Origin: Wenyingzhuangia heitensis
Lineage (GTDB): Bacteria > Bacteroidota > Bacteroidia > Flavobacteriales > Flavobacteriaceae
Length of the DNA: 64,000 nt
NCBI RefSeq assembly: GCF_011762155.1
Contig: NZ_JAASQL010000002.1
Span: 248,001 to 312,000, forward strand
Reading direction: 5' to 3'
Made by a program: the position numbers and the translations under genes. This document shows positions 45,313 through 54,123 of this stretch, in pieces. Position 1 is the first letter of the stretch. Every line of letters starts with the position of its first letter. The notes under the pieces were generated by a model, which was not told where the DNA came from, searched no databases, and worked only from the letters and a program-made list of their open reading frames with translations.

Positions 45313-46191
45313 ATGATACGTACAAATTTAAGATTGATGGGTTTATTATTTATTTTGATTTTGACATTTGGTTGTCAAAAAGAAAATGAATCTATAGACG
45401 GTTCTAAAACAGAAACCAGTGAAGAAATAAAAGAGGATTCCCCAGCGGATGATACGATTAAAGAAGAAGATGAAACTCCTAATGAAGATGTGGAGGAAAC
45501 TAAAAGTGGAATTCCGGTATGTGATGATGAAAAACAACCTATACCAGAATATATAGATGATTCTATAACTCCTGTAAACAACAAAATAGATATTTTTTTA
45601 GAAGAGAATGGTCTTTTAATAATGGAAGCAGAAAGCACAAAATCGGATTACGGAAAGTGGGTTTTTGAAACCACAACTCCAGATTTTAAGGGTACAGGAT
45701 ATCTTAGATACAATGGTCCTTTTTCAGGTAGTTCTCCTTTGTCTTATACCTTTAAAATAAAAAACTCTGGAATATATAGATTAATGATTAGAAATTCTAA
45801 ACCAGAAGGTGTTGAGTCGGATGCGAATAATGATTGTTTTATTAGAATGGAAGGAGATTTTACAGCAGGTACAATAGATTCTTGTGTCAATAATTCAGAA
45901 AAATCATCAAAATCTACTTCTGTTTTAAAACAAGATAAAAAGTTTTTTGGAGTTGGGGGTACAGGTGAATTTAAAAATCCTGCAGGTATTATGGATTTGG
46001 GTCATGGTAATGATAAAAAACTTTGGGCAACGTATAATTTTAAGGCAGACAACATATATACTTTGGTGATTACAGGGAGGTCTAGTAAATATTGTATTGA
46101 TAGAATTTTACTTGTAGATTTACATAAGTATCAATATTCTGAGTTTAGTACTTATATTAAAAAAGCAATTCAAAATAAAAAGAAAGAATAA
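45313..46191 (+). CDS. Lipoprotein with acidic linker and carbohydrate-binding-like domain
   Basis: Protein of 292 residues; lipobox FGCQ with Cys21. Residues 22-70 are a Glu/Asp/Thr/Ser-rich linker (for example EEDETPNEDVEETKSG), which would hold the domain away from the membrane; acidic residues just after the lipidated cysteine also resemble the surface-export signal known for Bacteroidota lipoproteins. Residues about 95-275 form a jelly-roll resembling the C-terminal module of GH115 enzymes or CBM6: LIMEAESTKSDYGKWVF, TFKIKNSGIYRLMIRN, NDCFIRMEGDF and ATYNFKADNIYTLVITGRS. No catalytic domain is present, so glycan binding at the surface is a fair guess. It stands alone, with a strong terminator. 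Confidence 0.75.
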   Translation: MIRTNLRLMGLLFILILTFGCQKENESIDGSKTETSEEIKEDSPADDTIKEEDETPNEDVEETKSGIPVCDDEKQPIPEYIDDSITPVNNKIDIFLEENGLLIMEAESTKSDYGKWVFETTTPDFKGTGYLRYNGPFSGSSPLSYTFKIKNSGIYRLMIRNSKPEGVESDANNDCFIRMEGDFTAGTIDSCVNNSEKSSKSTSVLKQDKKFFGVGGTGEFKNPAGIMDLGHGNDKKLWATYNFKADNIYTLVITGRSSKYCIDRILLVDLHKYQYSEFSTYIKKAIQNKKKE

Positions 46192-46210
46192 TCTTTGTAA
46201 AAAGATAGGC

Positions 46211-46253
46211 AAAAAAAGAGGGAATGCTTAAAAATAGCATTCCCTCTTTTTTT
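46211..46253. terminator. Bidirectional terminator between convergent genes
   Basis: AAAAAAAGAGGGAATGCT (46211-46228) and AGCATTCCCTCTTTTTTT (46236-46253) form a perfect 18-base stem with loop TAAAAAT. A and T flanks serve both strands, ending the lipoprotein gene and the convergent MG2/plug gene. Confidence 0.92.
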
Positions 46254-46268
46254 GTCTATGATAAAATT

Positions 46269-48767
46269 TTACTCTACGTTAAAGGTTTTAATTCCGTGAA
46301 TAGGAGTTCCGTTGTCAGAAATACCCTCTACTTCAATAATATAATCACTTCTAATATCACTCGTGTAAAAAGAAACCTCGGTAGCACCATTGTTATTGGT
46401 TCTAATTATAGGTTCCCAGTGTAACGTGGTTCTTAAATCCGATTTGTTTAACAATTCAAAATCGTTTACGTGGTCTGGTGCATAAAATTTTCTAGCAGTA
46501 TAAAAACCTTCCGCCTGAAAATCTATAATCCCAGGTTTTCTTTTAATATTTCTGCTTCCAACGTTTCCTGTGTTAGAGTACAGTGCAATTACACCATTAC
46601 CTCCATTAGAAAATGTAGCAGCATCAGAACCTTGTAAAACATCAATAAAAGATATTTCATCACCATTAATAGATTGTAAGAAACTTCCGTCTATTTCTAA
46701 ATTATCTAATACAATTTTAGCGGGATTGCTAGATCTTCTTAAGTAGATACTATCTCCTGTAGTAAAAACACCGTTCATTTGACTTACAATATCAAAAGCA
46801 GTATAACTACCAGGGGAGTTAAAATCATTTAATAAGTCTAAACGTTCTCCATTCATAGGCTCTCCATAATCGGTAAGGTTATTCATGTCCTCTTGTCTTT
46901 GTTGTTCTTCAGTTTTACGTTTGGCAATTAAAGTAATTTCGTTTAATTTTTCTACTTCTTTGTTGTATCTAAATTTTTCTTCTTTAATATATTTGGTCAC
47001 TTTCACAAAATTAGCAACCTCTAATTCTTTGTCTTCTTTTTCTATTTTGTTAAAGAAGACATTCTTTTCAATTTTAGGAGTACTTCTATCTTTATCTACA
47101 AGAATTACTACGTTTCTAGATTTTCTTCGGGTAGATTTAAAATCCTCCATTCTAGACTCTATAATTACTGGCATAGAATCAAAAAATACATACGGTCCAA
47201 ATTTAAACTTACCTAAAGTATCTGATTGTCTAATAGGTTCTTGAAAAATATTCTTTGTAAAGAATGTCAATCGGGTAGGAGCTGCAAATGCTTGGTAAGG
47301 TTTTTTTAATTGTTTTGTAGTTCCAGCTATAAATAAACCAGTTTCGGGCTTAAATTTAGGAGTGATGGTGTCTTGTTTTGTTAACAGATCTGTCCAAGTA
47401 AAACGTCTCCATCCGTGAGTCATTAATAATAAATCTAATAAATATCGTCTCTTTAAATCATTTTCTTTTTCAAAAAAGTACCCTGGGTTTTTAACACTAC
47501 CTCTTAGGTCTGAGTTTAACAGTAACCATGATTTAATGTTTCCTGATCTGGTGTTGTACGGATACGCTTTTAAATCTCTAACAGCCATAGATAAGTTACC
47601 TGCTACACTTTTATTGTCCGTGTTTTTAACGTCTAATTGGATTGTTATTTTCTTACGAGCTTCTACTGATGCTTCTGGAGCATTTATATTTAATGTTAAG
47701 TTATTATCTGGGTTGTCTATAAAAATTAATCTTTCTGCTACTGGGTTTCCTTTTGCGTTAAACAAAGTAATGTTTACAACACCATCTGCTAATTCTTTGG
47801 TGGCAATTTTAATTACATTGCTCGTTTTGTTTTCTGTTTCAAAATTTTTGTAAAGTAAATGACCTCTTTGATGTGCTACCAAATAGGTGTCTTTTAATCC
47901 TGTTTCTGTTGTAGATGAATTTTGAATTATAATATGTTGTCCATTGTTTGTAGCTCCAAGAGTGTATCCGGTAGGTAGTATTTTAGGTAAAAAATATTTT
48001 TCTTCTTTTCCGTTTATAAATACACTAGCGTAATAGTTCTTGTTTAATTCAGGAATAAAAATAAAACTACCTAAACCTAATTCTAAAGTTTTAAATTCGA
48101 CTATTTCATTGTGATTTTGGTCTTTAATAGTTCCGTTTAAGTTTACTTGGCTAAATCTTTTGTCTTTTACTTCAAAGGCAATTTTATTGGCAGTTTCTGC
48201 TATTAAATTTCCACCCTCTGGATAAAACCTTATGTTGGGTCTTGTTGGTTTTACTGTTTCTTTAGCTTGTTGTACAGGTGTGGGTGTAGGAGTTACTTCT
48301 TTAGTAACAGTGGCAAGATTATCTTGTTCTTCTATATTGTAAATAGGAATTTCTTTTTGAAAAAAGTAATCACTACTTTGGTTTTGCATATATTTTGTAT
48401 AGGCTCTTAATATATAAGTACCCGGTTTCCAGTTTTTATTTATTTTAAAATCACCAGAAGCAATAGTGTTGTTAAAAAATAATTTTCTTTTAGAAACAAT
48501 GCTGTCTTTTGCATTGATTAATTCTACATGTACAACTTTACTTTTGTCTGTTTTTTGATGGGTAATTCCATTTACCAAATAAGTAGAAAACCATAAATCC
48601 TCATCAGTAGAATAAAAGGGTTTGTCTGTTTGGATGTAAATTTTTTCGGGATGATTTTTTGTGTAATTTCCTAGTTTTTGCTGTACTTTATCTAAGAAGT
48701 CTGTAGTCGTAATAATTGTAAACGAGGCTAAGCAAAAGGTAATGCTTATTAATAGAATCTTTTTCAT
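46269..48767 (-). CDS. Exported MG2-domain protein with TonB-receptor plug-like module
   Basis: Protein of 832 residues from ATG 48767 (MKKILLISITFCLASF); an in-frame TTG at 48791 adds eight residues ahead of the signal peptide and is rejected. Residues about 45-140 form an MG2 macroglobulin domain (EKIYIQTDKPFYSTDEDLWF, GTYILRAYTKYMQN). The middle part holds more beta domains, and about 615-735 resemble a TonB-receptor plug (AFDIVSQMNGVFTTGDSIYLRRSSNPAKIVLDNLEIDG), but there is no beta barrel. Such MG2-plug proteins are common in Bacteroidota, have no settled function, and may be cell-surface assembly factors. It is not next to a protease or PBP gene. Confidence 0.8.
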   Translation of the reverse strand: MKKILLISITFCLASFTIITTTDFLDKVQQKLGNYTKNHPEKIYIQTDKPFYSTDEDLWFSTYLVNGITHQKTDKSKVVHVELINAKDSIVSKRKLFFNNTIASGDFKINKNWKPGTYILRAYTKYMQNQSSDYFFQKEIPIYNIEEQDNLATVTKEVTPTPTPVQQAKETVKPTRPNIRFYPEGGNLIAETANKIAFEVKDKRFSQVNLNGTIKDQNHNEIVEFKTLELGLGSFIFIPELNKNYYASVFINGKEEKYFLPKILPTGYTLGATNNGQHIIIQNSSTTETGLKDTYLVAHQRGHLLYKNFETENKTSNVIKIATKELADGVVNITLFNAKGNPVAERLIFIDNPDNNLTLNINAPEASVEARKKITIQLDVKNTDNKSVAGNLSMAVRDLKAYPYNTRSGNIKSWLLLNSDLRGSVKNPGYFFEKENDLKRRYLLDLLLMTHGWRRFTWTDLLTKQDTITPKFKPETGLFIAGTTKQLKKPYQAFAAPTRLTFFTKNIFQEPIRQSDTLGKFKFGPYVFFDSMPVIIESRMEDFKSTRRKSRNVVILVDKDRSTPKIEKNVFFNKIEKEDKELEVANFVKVTKYIKEEKFRYNKEVEKLNEITLIAKRKTEEQQRQEDMNNLTDYGEPMNGERLDLLNDFNSPGSYTAFDIVSQMNGVFTTGDSIYLRRSSNPAKIVLDNLEIDGSFLQSINGDEISFIDVLQGSDAATFSNGGNGVIALYSNTGNVGSRNIKRKPGIIDFQAEGFYTARKFYAPDHVNDFELLNKSDLRTTLHWEPIIRTNNNGATEVSFYTSDIRSDYIIEVEGISDNGTPIHGIKTFNVE

Positions 48768-48850
48768 ATGTTTTTTATAGAGTTTAACCAACTTTAGTTA
48801 GACCACAAAAATCAAATATAGTTTATTTTTTATTTAAAAAAACACAAAAA

Positions 48851-48879
48851 AAAAGGGAAAGCTTTAAACTTTCCCTTTT
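48851..48879 (-). terminator. Terminator of lpdA
   Basis: AAAAGGGAAAG (48851-48861) and CTTTCCCTTTT (48869-48879) form an 11-base stem with loop CTTTAAA. Minus-strand readout ends in a run of T, 23 bases after the lpdA stop. Confidence 0.85.
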
Positions 48880-48902
48880 ATATATGAGTTTTGTTGAGTT
48901 TT

Positions 48903-50291
48903 CTACAAATGAATTACTTCATCGTAAGCAGCAGCAACAGCTTCCATTACAGCTTCAGACATTGTTGGGTGAGGGTGAACAGTTTTTAAAACTTCGTGCC
49001 CTGTAGTTTCTAATTTACGACCTAAAACAGCTTCAGCAATCATATCGGTAACACCAGCACCAATCATATGACATCCTAACCATTCTCCGTATTTGGCATC
49101 AAAAATTACTTTTACAAATCCTTCTTTAGTACCTGCAGCAGATGCTTTTCCTGAAGCAGAGAAAGGGAATTTTCCAACTTTTAATTCATAACCAGCTTCT
49201 TTAGCTGCTTTTTCAGTCAATCCAACAGAAGCAATTTCTGGGTAAGCATACGTACATCCAGGAATGTTTCCGTAATCAATAGGTTCTGTATGTAAACCTG
49301 CTATTTTTTCTACACAAGTAATCCCTTCAGCAGAAGCAACGTGTGCCAAAGCTTGACCAGGAACTACATCTCCAATGGCATAGTAACCAGGAATGTTTGT
49401 TTGATAAAAATCATTTACAATAATTTTATCTCTATCTACAACAATTCCAACTTCTTCTAAACCAATATTTTCAATATTTGTTTTAATACCCACAGCAGAT
49501 AATAAAATATCAGCTTCTAGTTTTTCTTCCCCTTTTTTAGTTTTAACGGTAGCAACAACTCCTTCACCAGAAGTGTCTACAGACTCTACAGCAGAGTTTA
49601 ACATTACTTTAATTCCAGCTTTCTTTAAAGCATTTCCAAAAGCTTTAGAAACCTCTTCATCTTCTACAGGAACTACGTTAGGCATAAATTCTACAATAGT
49701 TACTTCTGTACCCATTGAGTTGTAAAAGTGAGCAAATTCAACACCAATTGCACCAGAACCTACTACAATCATTTTCTTTGGTTGCTCAGGTAAGGTCATT
49801 GCTTGGCGGTATCCAATTACTTTTTTACCATCTTGTGGCAGGTTTGGTAATTCTCTAGAACGAGCACCTGTTGCAATAATAATATGGTCTGCAGAAAACT
49901 CAGTTACAGTACCATCAGCATCAGTAACGTCTACTTTTTTTCCAGCTTTAATTTTACCAGATCCTTTTATAACATCAATCTTGTTCTTTTTCATCAAGAA
50001 TTGAACACCTTTACTCATTCCTTCTGCTACACCACGAGAACGTTTAATTACTGCTTCAAAGTCTTTATCAATAGCTTCTGCTTTTAAACCATAATCATCA
50101 ACATGCTTTAAGTAATCGTATACTTGGGCACTTTTTAATAAAGCTTTTGTAGGAATACATCCCCAGTTTAAACAGATACCTCCTAAAGATTCTCTTTCAA
50201 CAACAGCAGTCTTAAACCCTAATTGTGAAGCTCTAATAGCAGTAACATATCCTCCAGGTCCACTTCCGATAACAATAACGTCGTATTTCAT
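48903..50291 (-). CDS. lpdA: Dihydrolipoyl dehydrogenase
   Basis: FAD/NAD enzyme of 462 residues, the E3 subunit that reoxidises lipoyl groups of 2-oxoacid dehydrogenases and the glycine cleavage system. FAD-binding GSGPGGYVTAIRA (9-21), redox-active Cys40 and Cys45 in GGICLNWGCIPTKA, NAD-binding GSGAIGVEFAHFY, second FAD motif YAIGDVVPG and the C-terminal HPHPTMSEAV with the catalytic His-Glu pair are all present. It is not next to other dehydrogenase subunits. The start ATG at 50291 is clear. It is divergent from the di-haem peroxidase gene across 226 AT-rich bases that hold no further gene. Confidence 0.96.
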   Translation of the reverse strand: MKYDVIVIGSGPGGYVTAIRASQLGFKTAVVERESLGGICLNWGCIPTKALLKSAQVYDYLKHVDDYGLKAEAIDKDFEAVIKRSRGVAEGMSKGVQFLMKKNKIDVIKGSGKIKAGKKVDVTDADGTVTEFSADHIIIATGARSRELPNLPQDGKKVIGYRQAMTLPEQPKKMIVVGSGAIGVEFAHFYNSMGTEVTIVEFMPNVVPVEDEEVSKAFGNALKKAGIKVMLNSAVESVDTSGEGVVATVKTKKGEEKLEADILLSAVGIKTNIENIGLEEVGIVVDRDKIIVNDFYQTNIPGYYAIGDVVPGQALAHVASAEGITCVEKIAGLHTEPIDYGNIPGCTYAYPEIASVGLTEKAAKEAGYELKVGKFPFSASGKASAAGTKEGFVKVIFDAKYGEWLGCHMIGAGVTDMIAEAVLGRKLETTGHEVLKTVHPHPTMSEAVMEAVAAAYDEVIHL

Positions 50292-50517
50292 GTGTATATT
50301 TTTTAATCTAGTGATTGAAATTTATAATGTATGCAAATGTAACAATTCAAAACTATATTACATAGCAACTATAATCGATTTTATAGGGATTAACAAGGTT
50401 AGCTTACTTTGTTTAAAATATAATTTTAACAATTTGAATTCTAGATAAATAGTTTAACTAAAACAAACTTTTATTTAAAACTTAGGTCTAAGTTTCTAAT
50501 TATTGTGATTTTTAGAA

Positions 50518-51786
50518 ATGAAAAATAGATATCGTTTTACTTTTATTGTTTTTATTGTTTTTTTTAGTTCTTGTACTAAAGAGTCTTATACAGCAGTAGA
50601 AGTTGTTTCATTAAAAGAAGAGCTTACCCATCAAAATATAATTGATGAGATCCTAAAGATTGATTTGACGAATTTATTGAATTACGAAAATCAAAATATT
50701 CCTAATTACATAATAAAAGACAATACACCTGTAAATAATTCTATAACAAATGCAGGAGCAACTTTAGGTAGGGTTTTGTTTTACGATAAAAAACTATCTA
50801 GTAATAATACCATTTCATGTGCAAGTTGTCATCAGCAAGAATTTGCGTTTTCTGATAGAGCACAATTTAGCCAAGGAGTAAATGGGCAAACATTAAGACA
50901 TTCTACACGTTTAATAAATGCTAGGTTCTCTGATGAGGTAAATTTTTTTTGGGATGAAAGAGCTTCTAGTTTAGAAATGCAAGCAACAATGCCTATTAAG
51001 GATCATAGCGAAATGGGATTTAGTGGTTTAAACGGAGCTCCTAATTTTCAAGATTTGATTATTAAACTTTCAGCTACTACTTATTATCCTATTTTATTTA
51101 AAAAGGTATATGATGATGTAGCTATTACAGAAGAAAGGATGGGAAAAGCATTGTCACAGTTTATAAGAAGTATTCAGTCTTTTGATTCAAAATATGACAT
51201 AGGTCTTGCACAGGTAAATTCACATACAGATGATTTTCCAAATTTTACAACGGAAGAAAACAAAGGAAAACGTTTGTTTACCGAGGATTTTAAATATGTG
51301 ATTGAAAGCGTTACTATAGAAAAATTTGGTGGAGATTTAACAGTGGTAGCAGCACATCGTATAAGTGGTGGATTAAATTGTGCGAGTTGCCATAGAGCAC
51401 CAGAGTTTGATATTGATCCGTTGTCTTTAAATAACGGATTTGATCGTCCACTAAACGGAAATTCTTTACTAGAACGAGATTTTACTGTTACACGTTCTCC
51501 AACACTTAGAGATTTAATTCGTCCTAATGGAGAATTAAATGAACTAAACAGCCCCATGTTTCATGCAGGTACTACCAATGATTTGTTAGGAGGTATTATA
51601 GCCAATTATAATTTTAAAGACATTCATACAGATAATCACAATTTAGATGCTCGTTTGACTCCAGAAGGTTATCCTCAATTTTTAGACATGAATACTGAGG
51701 AAAGAAATCAATTAATGGCATTTTTAAACACCTTAACCGGTAGTGATGCTTACATAAATACAAAATGGTCTAATCCTTTTAGATAA
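50518..51786 (+). CDS. Di-haem cytochrome c peroxidase-like lipoprotein
   Basis: Periplasmic protein of 422 residues that should reduce H2O2 using electrons from cytochrome c, or act as a MauG-like oxidase. Lipobox FSSCT with Cys19. The two c-type haem sites are Cys101-A-S-C104-H105 and Cys288-A-S-C291-H292. ATLGRVLFYDKKLS, FSDRAQFSQG, ERASSLEMQATMPI and TLRDLIRPNGELN...MFHAG fit the CcpA/MauG family (PF03150). It lies 225 bases upstream of the TMEM220-ebo operon on the same strand but behind a separate promoter, so functional linkage is only suggested by proximity. Confidence 0.92.
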   Translation: MKNRYRFTFIVFIVFFSSCTKESYTAVEVVSLKEELTHQNIIDEILKIDLTNLLNYENQNIPNYIIKDNTPVNNSITNAGATLGRVLFYDKKLSSNNTISCASCHQQEFAFSDRAQFSQGVNGQTLRHSTRLINARFSDEVNFFWDERASSLEMQATMPIKDHSEMGFSGLNGAPNFQDLIIKLSATTYYPILFKKVYDDVAITEERMGKALSQFIRSIQSFDSKYDIGLAQVNSHTDDFPNFTTEENKGKRLFTEDFKYVIESVTIEKFGGDLTVVAAHRISGGLNCASCHRAPEFDIDPLSLNNGFDRPLNGNSLLERDFTVTRSPTLRDLIRPNGELNELNSPMFHAGTTNDLLGGIIANYNFKDIHTDNHNLDARLTPEGYPQFLDMNTEERNQLMAFLNTLTGSDAYINTKWSNPFR

Positions 51787-51890
51787 ATTGCATAAACTAC
51801 TTTTTTAAATAAAGTCTATATGTATTCGCATTATATAGTTAAAATAAAACCTTATTTAGATACTTATAGATTATTAGTATAGTTCTATAC

Positions 51891-51920
51891 TTGTTTGTAT
51901 TTTTACAGTGAATAAATTTG
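51891..51920 (+). promoter_or_regulatory. Bacteroidota-type promoter of the TMEM220-ebo operon
   Basis: TTG at 51891-51893, a 19-base spacer and TAAATTTG at 51913-51920 match TTG-N19-TAnnTTTG exactly, 92 bases before the first ATG (52012). A second -7-like TAAGTTTG at 51945-51952 lacks a TTG at the right distance. The leader would be about 85 bases. Confidence 0.75.
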
Positions 51921-52011
51921 AACATAACTAAACAAAAACTTTTCTAAGTTTGTTTTGTTCTTATTTTTTTAAGGGAACTAAGTCATTATTAATAATAAAT
52001 CCATTGTATAA

Positions 52012-52380
52012 ATGAAGATTTCTTCGAAAACAATCAATATTATTCTTTTTGTTTTATTTAGCTTGTTTGCGGTTGTGCAGTTAAACGATCCAGATAGTGC
52101 TGTGTGGTTTTCTATATACGCTGCAGTAGCTGTAATATGTGTGTATTCCGCTTTTAAAACACTTCCTAAACTATTTCTAATCGTTGTAATTGCATTATTG
52201 TTAGGGTATTCTTTGTTTTATTTTTCCCTTTTTATAGATTATTTACAAATAGATCATAAAGAAGAAATTTTTGGAACTATGGTATATGAAAAACCATATT
52301 TAGAAGGATCTAGAGAGTTTATGGGTTTATTAATTGCTGCATTAGGTGTTTTGTATCAATTAAAAAAAAGAAAAGATTAA
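52012..52380 (+). CDS. TMEM220-like small membrane protein
   Basis: Protein of 122 residues with four predicted membrane helices (about 8-22, 30-48, 52-74 and 104-117). LFSLFAVVQLNDPDSAVWFSIYAAVAV matches the QLNDPD-W signature of the transmembrane family 220 (PF15071), found in eukaryotes and bacteria and without a known function. It has its own strong promoter and lies 37 bases before eboA with no terminator, so it is probably co-transcribed with the ebo cluster. Whether it belongs functionally to the Ebo system is an open question that comparative genomics could settle. Confidence 0.82.
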   Translation: MKISSKTINIILFVLFSLFAVVQLNDPDSAVWFSIYAAVAVICVYSAFKTLPKLFLIVVIALLLGYSLFYFSLFIDYLQIDHKEEIFGTMVYEKPYLEGSREFMGLLIAALGVLYQLKKRKD

Positions 52381-52417
52381 ACAAGGTAGTTTTTAATAGT
52401 TAATTTATTTTAATACT

Positions 52418-53212
52418 ATGATTTCAAGAAAAGAACAAGTACAATTTATATCTACCATACAATCACAATTTTCATCAAAAGAATTTGAATGGATTGCTGT
52501 AAAAATCAATCAAACTGCATTGGTGGAGAATAGTAAAAAATTCAATATTTTTTTTAGTCTAGTATCTAGATTTATAAGCGATAAAGTTTGTGAATGGAAT
52601 TCAGATCAAAAAGAAGCATTAGAAAATATATATCCAGGTTTTACTTTAAGTAACTGGAACAAACAAGAATTGGCTCGTGTTCAGTTAATGATGAGTTTGC
52701 CTATTTCTGTAAACAAATCTATCATTCTATCTTTTTTTGAAACTGCCGAAATAAAAGAGCAAGTAGCCTTGTATAAAGGATTGTATTTGTTAGAAAATGC
52801 ACAAGAGTTTACTCATCAATATACAGAAGGAATAAGAACAAATATTGCGGATGTTTTTGATGCCATTGCTTTTGGAAACCCTTTTGCCAAAGCCTATTTA
52901 AGTGAAGCAGAATGGAATCAGCTAATTTTAAAATGTTTTTTTATGGATAGAAACATTTCTAAAGTACAAGGATTAGATGATGGAAAGAATAAAGATTTAG
53001 CGACCATGTTACAAGAGTTTGTAAAAGAACGCTGGGCAGCAGGTAGACAAATCCCAATAGAAGCTTGGAGAATGATAGAAGGGTACCTTAGAGAAGATGT
53101 AAAAGAATTAATTTTAAAAAGAACATCTACAGGAGTAGAAAAAGAAATATTAGATACATTAATAGCAAACAAACCGTTGAGTCCTAATTATTGGAATAAC
53201 AACGATAAATAA
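52418..53212 (+). CDS. eboA: EboA-like protein (first core gene of the ebo cluster)
   Basis: Cytoplasmic protein of 264 residues, largely alpha-helical, with no recognisable catalytic motif, signal or membrane segment. Assigned EboA from its place at the head of an otherwise typical B-C-D-E-F run and from segments such as NWNKQELARVQLMMSLP, DVFDAIAFGNPFAKAYLSEAEWNQLILKCFFM and KERWAAGRQIPIEAWRMIEG, which are characteristic of the EboA family as I know it. Its biochemical role is unknown. It begins 37 bases after the TMEM220-like gene and ends 8 bases before eboB. Confidence 0.85.
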   Translation: MISRKEQVQFISTIQSQFSSKEFEWIAVKINQTALVENSKKFNIFFSLVSRFISDKVCEWNSDQKEALENIYPGFTLSNWNKQELARVQLMMSLPISVNKSIILSFFETAEIKEQVALYKGLYLLENAQEFTHQYTEGIRTNIADVFDAIAFGNPFAKAYLSEAEWNQLILKCFFMDRNISKVQGLDDGKNKDLATMLQEFVKERWAAGRQIPIEAWRMIEGYLREDVKELILKRTSTGVEKEILDTLIANKPLSPNYWNNNDK

Positions 53213-53220
53213 TATATAAA

Positions 53221-54123
53221 ATGAATTTTATAGATCCACACATTCACATGGTCTCTCGTACAACAGATGATTATGAAAACATGAGAGCTGCAGGAATTGT
53301 AGCTGTTATAGAACCTGCTTTTTGGTTAGGACAACCCCGTACAAACGTAGGATCTTTTAAAGATTATTACAGTACGTTGGTAGGTTGGGAACGTTTTAGG
53401 GCTTCTCAATTTGGAATCAAACATTACTGTACTATGGGGTTAAATTCTAAAGAAGCAAACAACGAAGCTTTGGCAGATCAGGTGATTGAATTGTTGCCAC
53501 AGTTTATAGCCAAAGAAGGAGTGGTTGCTATTGGAGAAATAGGGTATGATGATCAAACAGAATTAGAAGATAAATACTTTAGAATTCAGTTAGAATTAGC
53601 CAAAGAATACGATTTACCTGTATTGGTTCACACACCACACAGAGATAAAAAACAAGGAACTTTAAGAAGTATGGATGTGGTAGAGGAACACGGAATCCCA
53701 CCACATTTGGTATTGATAGATCATAACAACGAGGAAACAGCCAAAGCAGTTTTAGATCGTGGTTTTTGGGCAGGATTTACTATTTACCCAAAAACTAAAA
53801 TGGGTAAAAAAAGAATGGTAGAAGTAGCAAAACAATATGGTTCTACCAAAGTAATTGTAGATAGTTCTGCAGATTGGGGGGTGAGTGATGCGTTATCGGT
53901 TCCTAAAACGGCCGCCTTAATGTTAGAAAGAGGGGTTTCTAAAGAAGATGTTCACAAAATTTGTTATCAAAATGCATTGTCTTTTTATGGTCAAAGTGGA
54001 CAGTTTAACGAGTCTGATTGGGTACAAGATAACAACGTAAATCAAGCAGATTTATTAGAAGGAAATTCAGTGTTAAGAGGTCAAAATCCTAAAGAAATTA
54101 GTTTTAAAGGAATGGCTAAATAA
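53221..54123 (+). CDS. eboB: EboB, TatD-like metal-dependent hydrolase
   Basis: Amidohydrolase/TatD-type TIM barrel of 300 residues. Metal-binding residues are seen at Asp5-x-His7-x-His9 (DPHIH), Glu106 (GEIGYD), His137 (VHTPH), His168 (IDHNN) and Asp214 (VDSSADWG), a complete TatD-like set, so the enzyme should be active. The C-terminal extension past residue 245 (NQADLLEGNSVLRGQNP) is family-specific. In ebo clusters it is the second gene, and its substrate is unknown. Its stop codon overlaps the eboC start by one base (TAATG), indicating coupled translation. Confidence 0.9.
   Translation: MNFIDPHIHMVSRTTDDYENMRAAGIVAVIEPAFWLGQPRTNVGSFKDYYSTLVGWERFRASQFGIKHYCTMGLNSKEANNEALADQVIELLPQFIAKEGVVAIGEIGYDDQTELEDKYFRIQLELAKEYDLPVLVHTPHRDKKQGTLRSMDVVEEHGIPPHLVLIDHNNEETAKAVLDRGFWAGFTIYPKTKMGKKRMVEVAKQYGSTKVIVDSSADWGVSDALSVPKTAALMLERGVSKEDVHKICYQNALSFYGQSGQFNESDWVQDNNVNQADLLEGNSVLRGQNPKEISFKGMAK

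Noticed and set aside
45375-45638. Long reading frame opposite the lipoprotein at 45313
   Set aside because: It is the antisense of an acidic, Ser/Glu-rich linker; its own composition (runs of Ser and Phe) is an artefact of that.
48768-48791. TTG start for the MG2/plug protein
   Set aside because: The signal peptide begins at the ATG 48767; the extra residues would precede it without reason.
51945-51952. Second promoter before the TMEM220-like gene
   Set aside because: TAAGTTTG fits the -7 box, but no TTG lies 17 to 23 bases upstream; the box at 51913 is complete.
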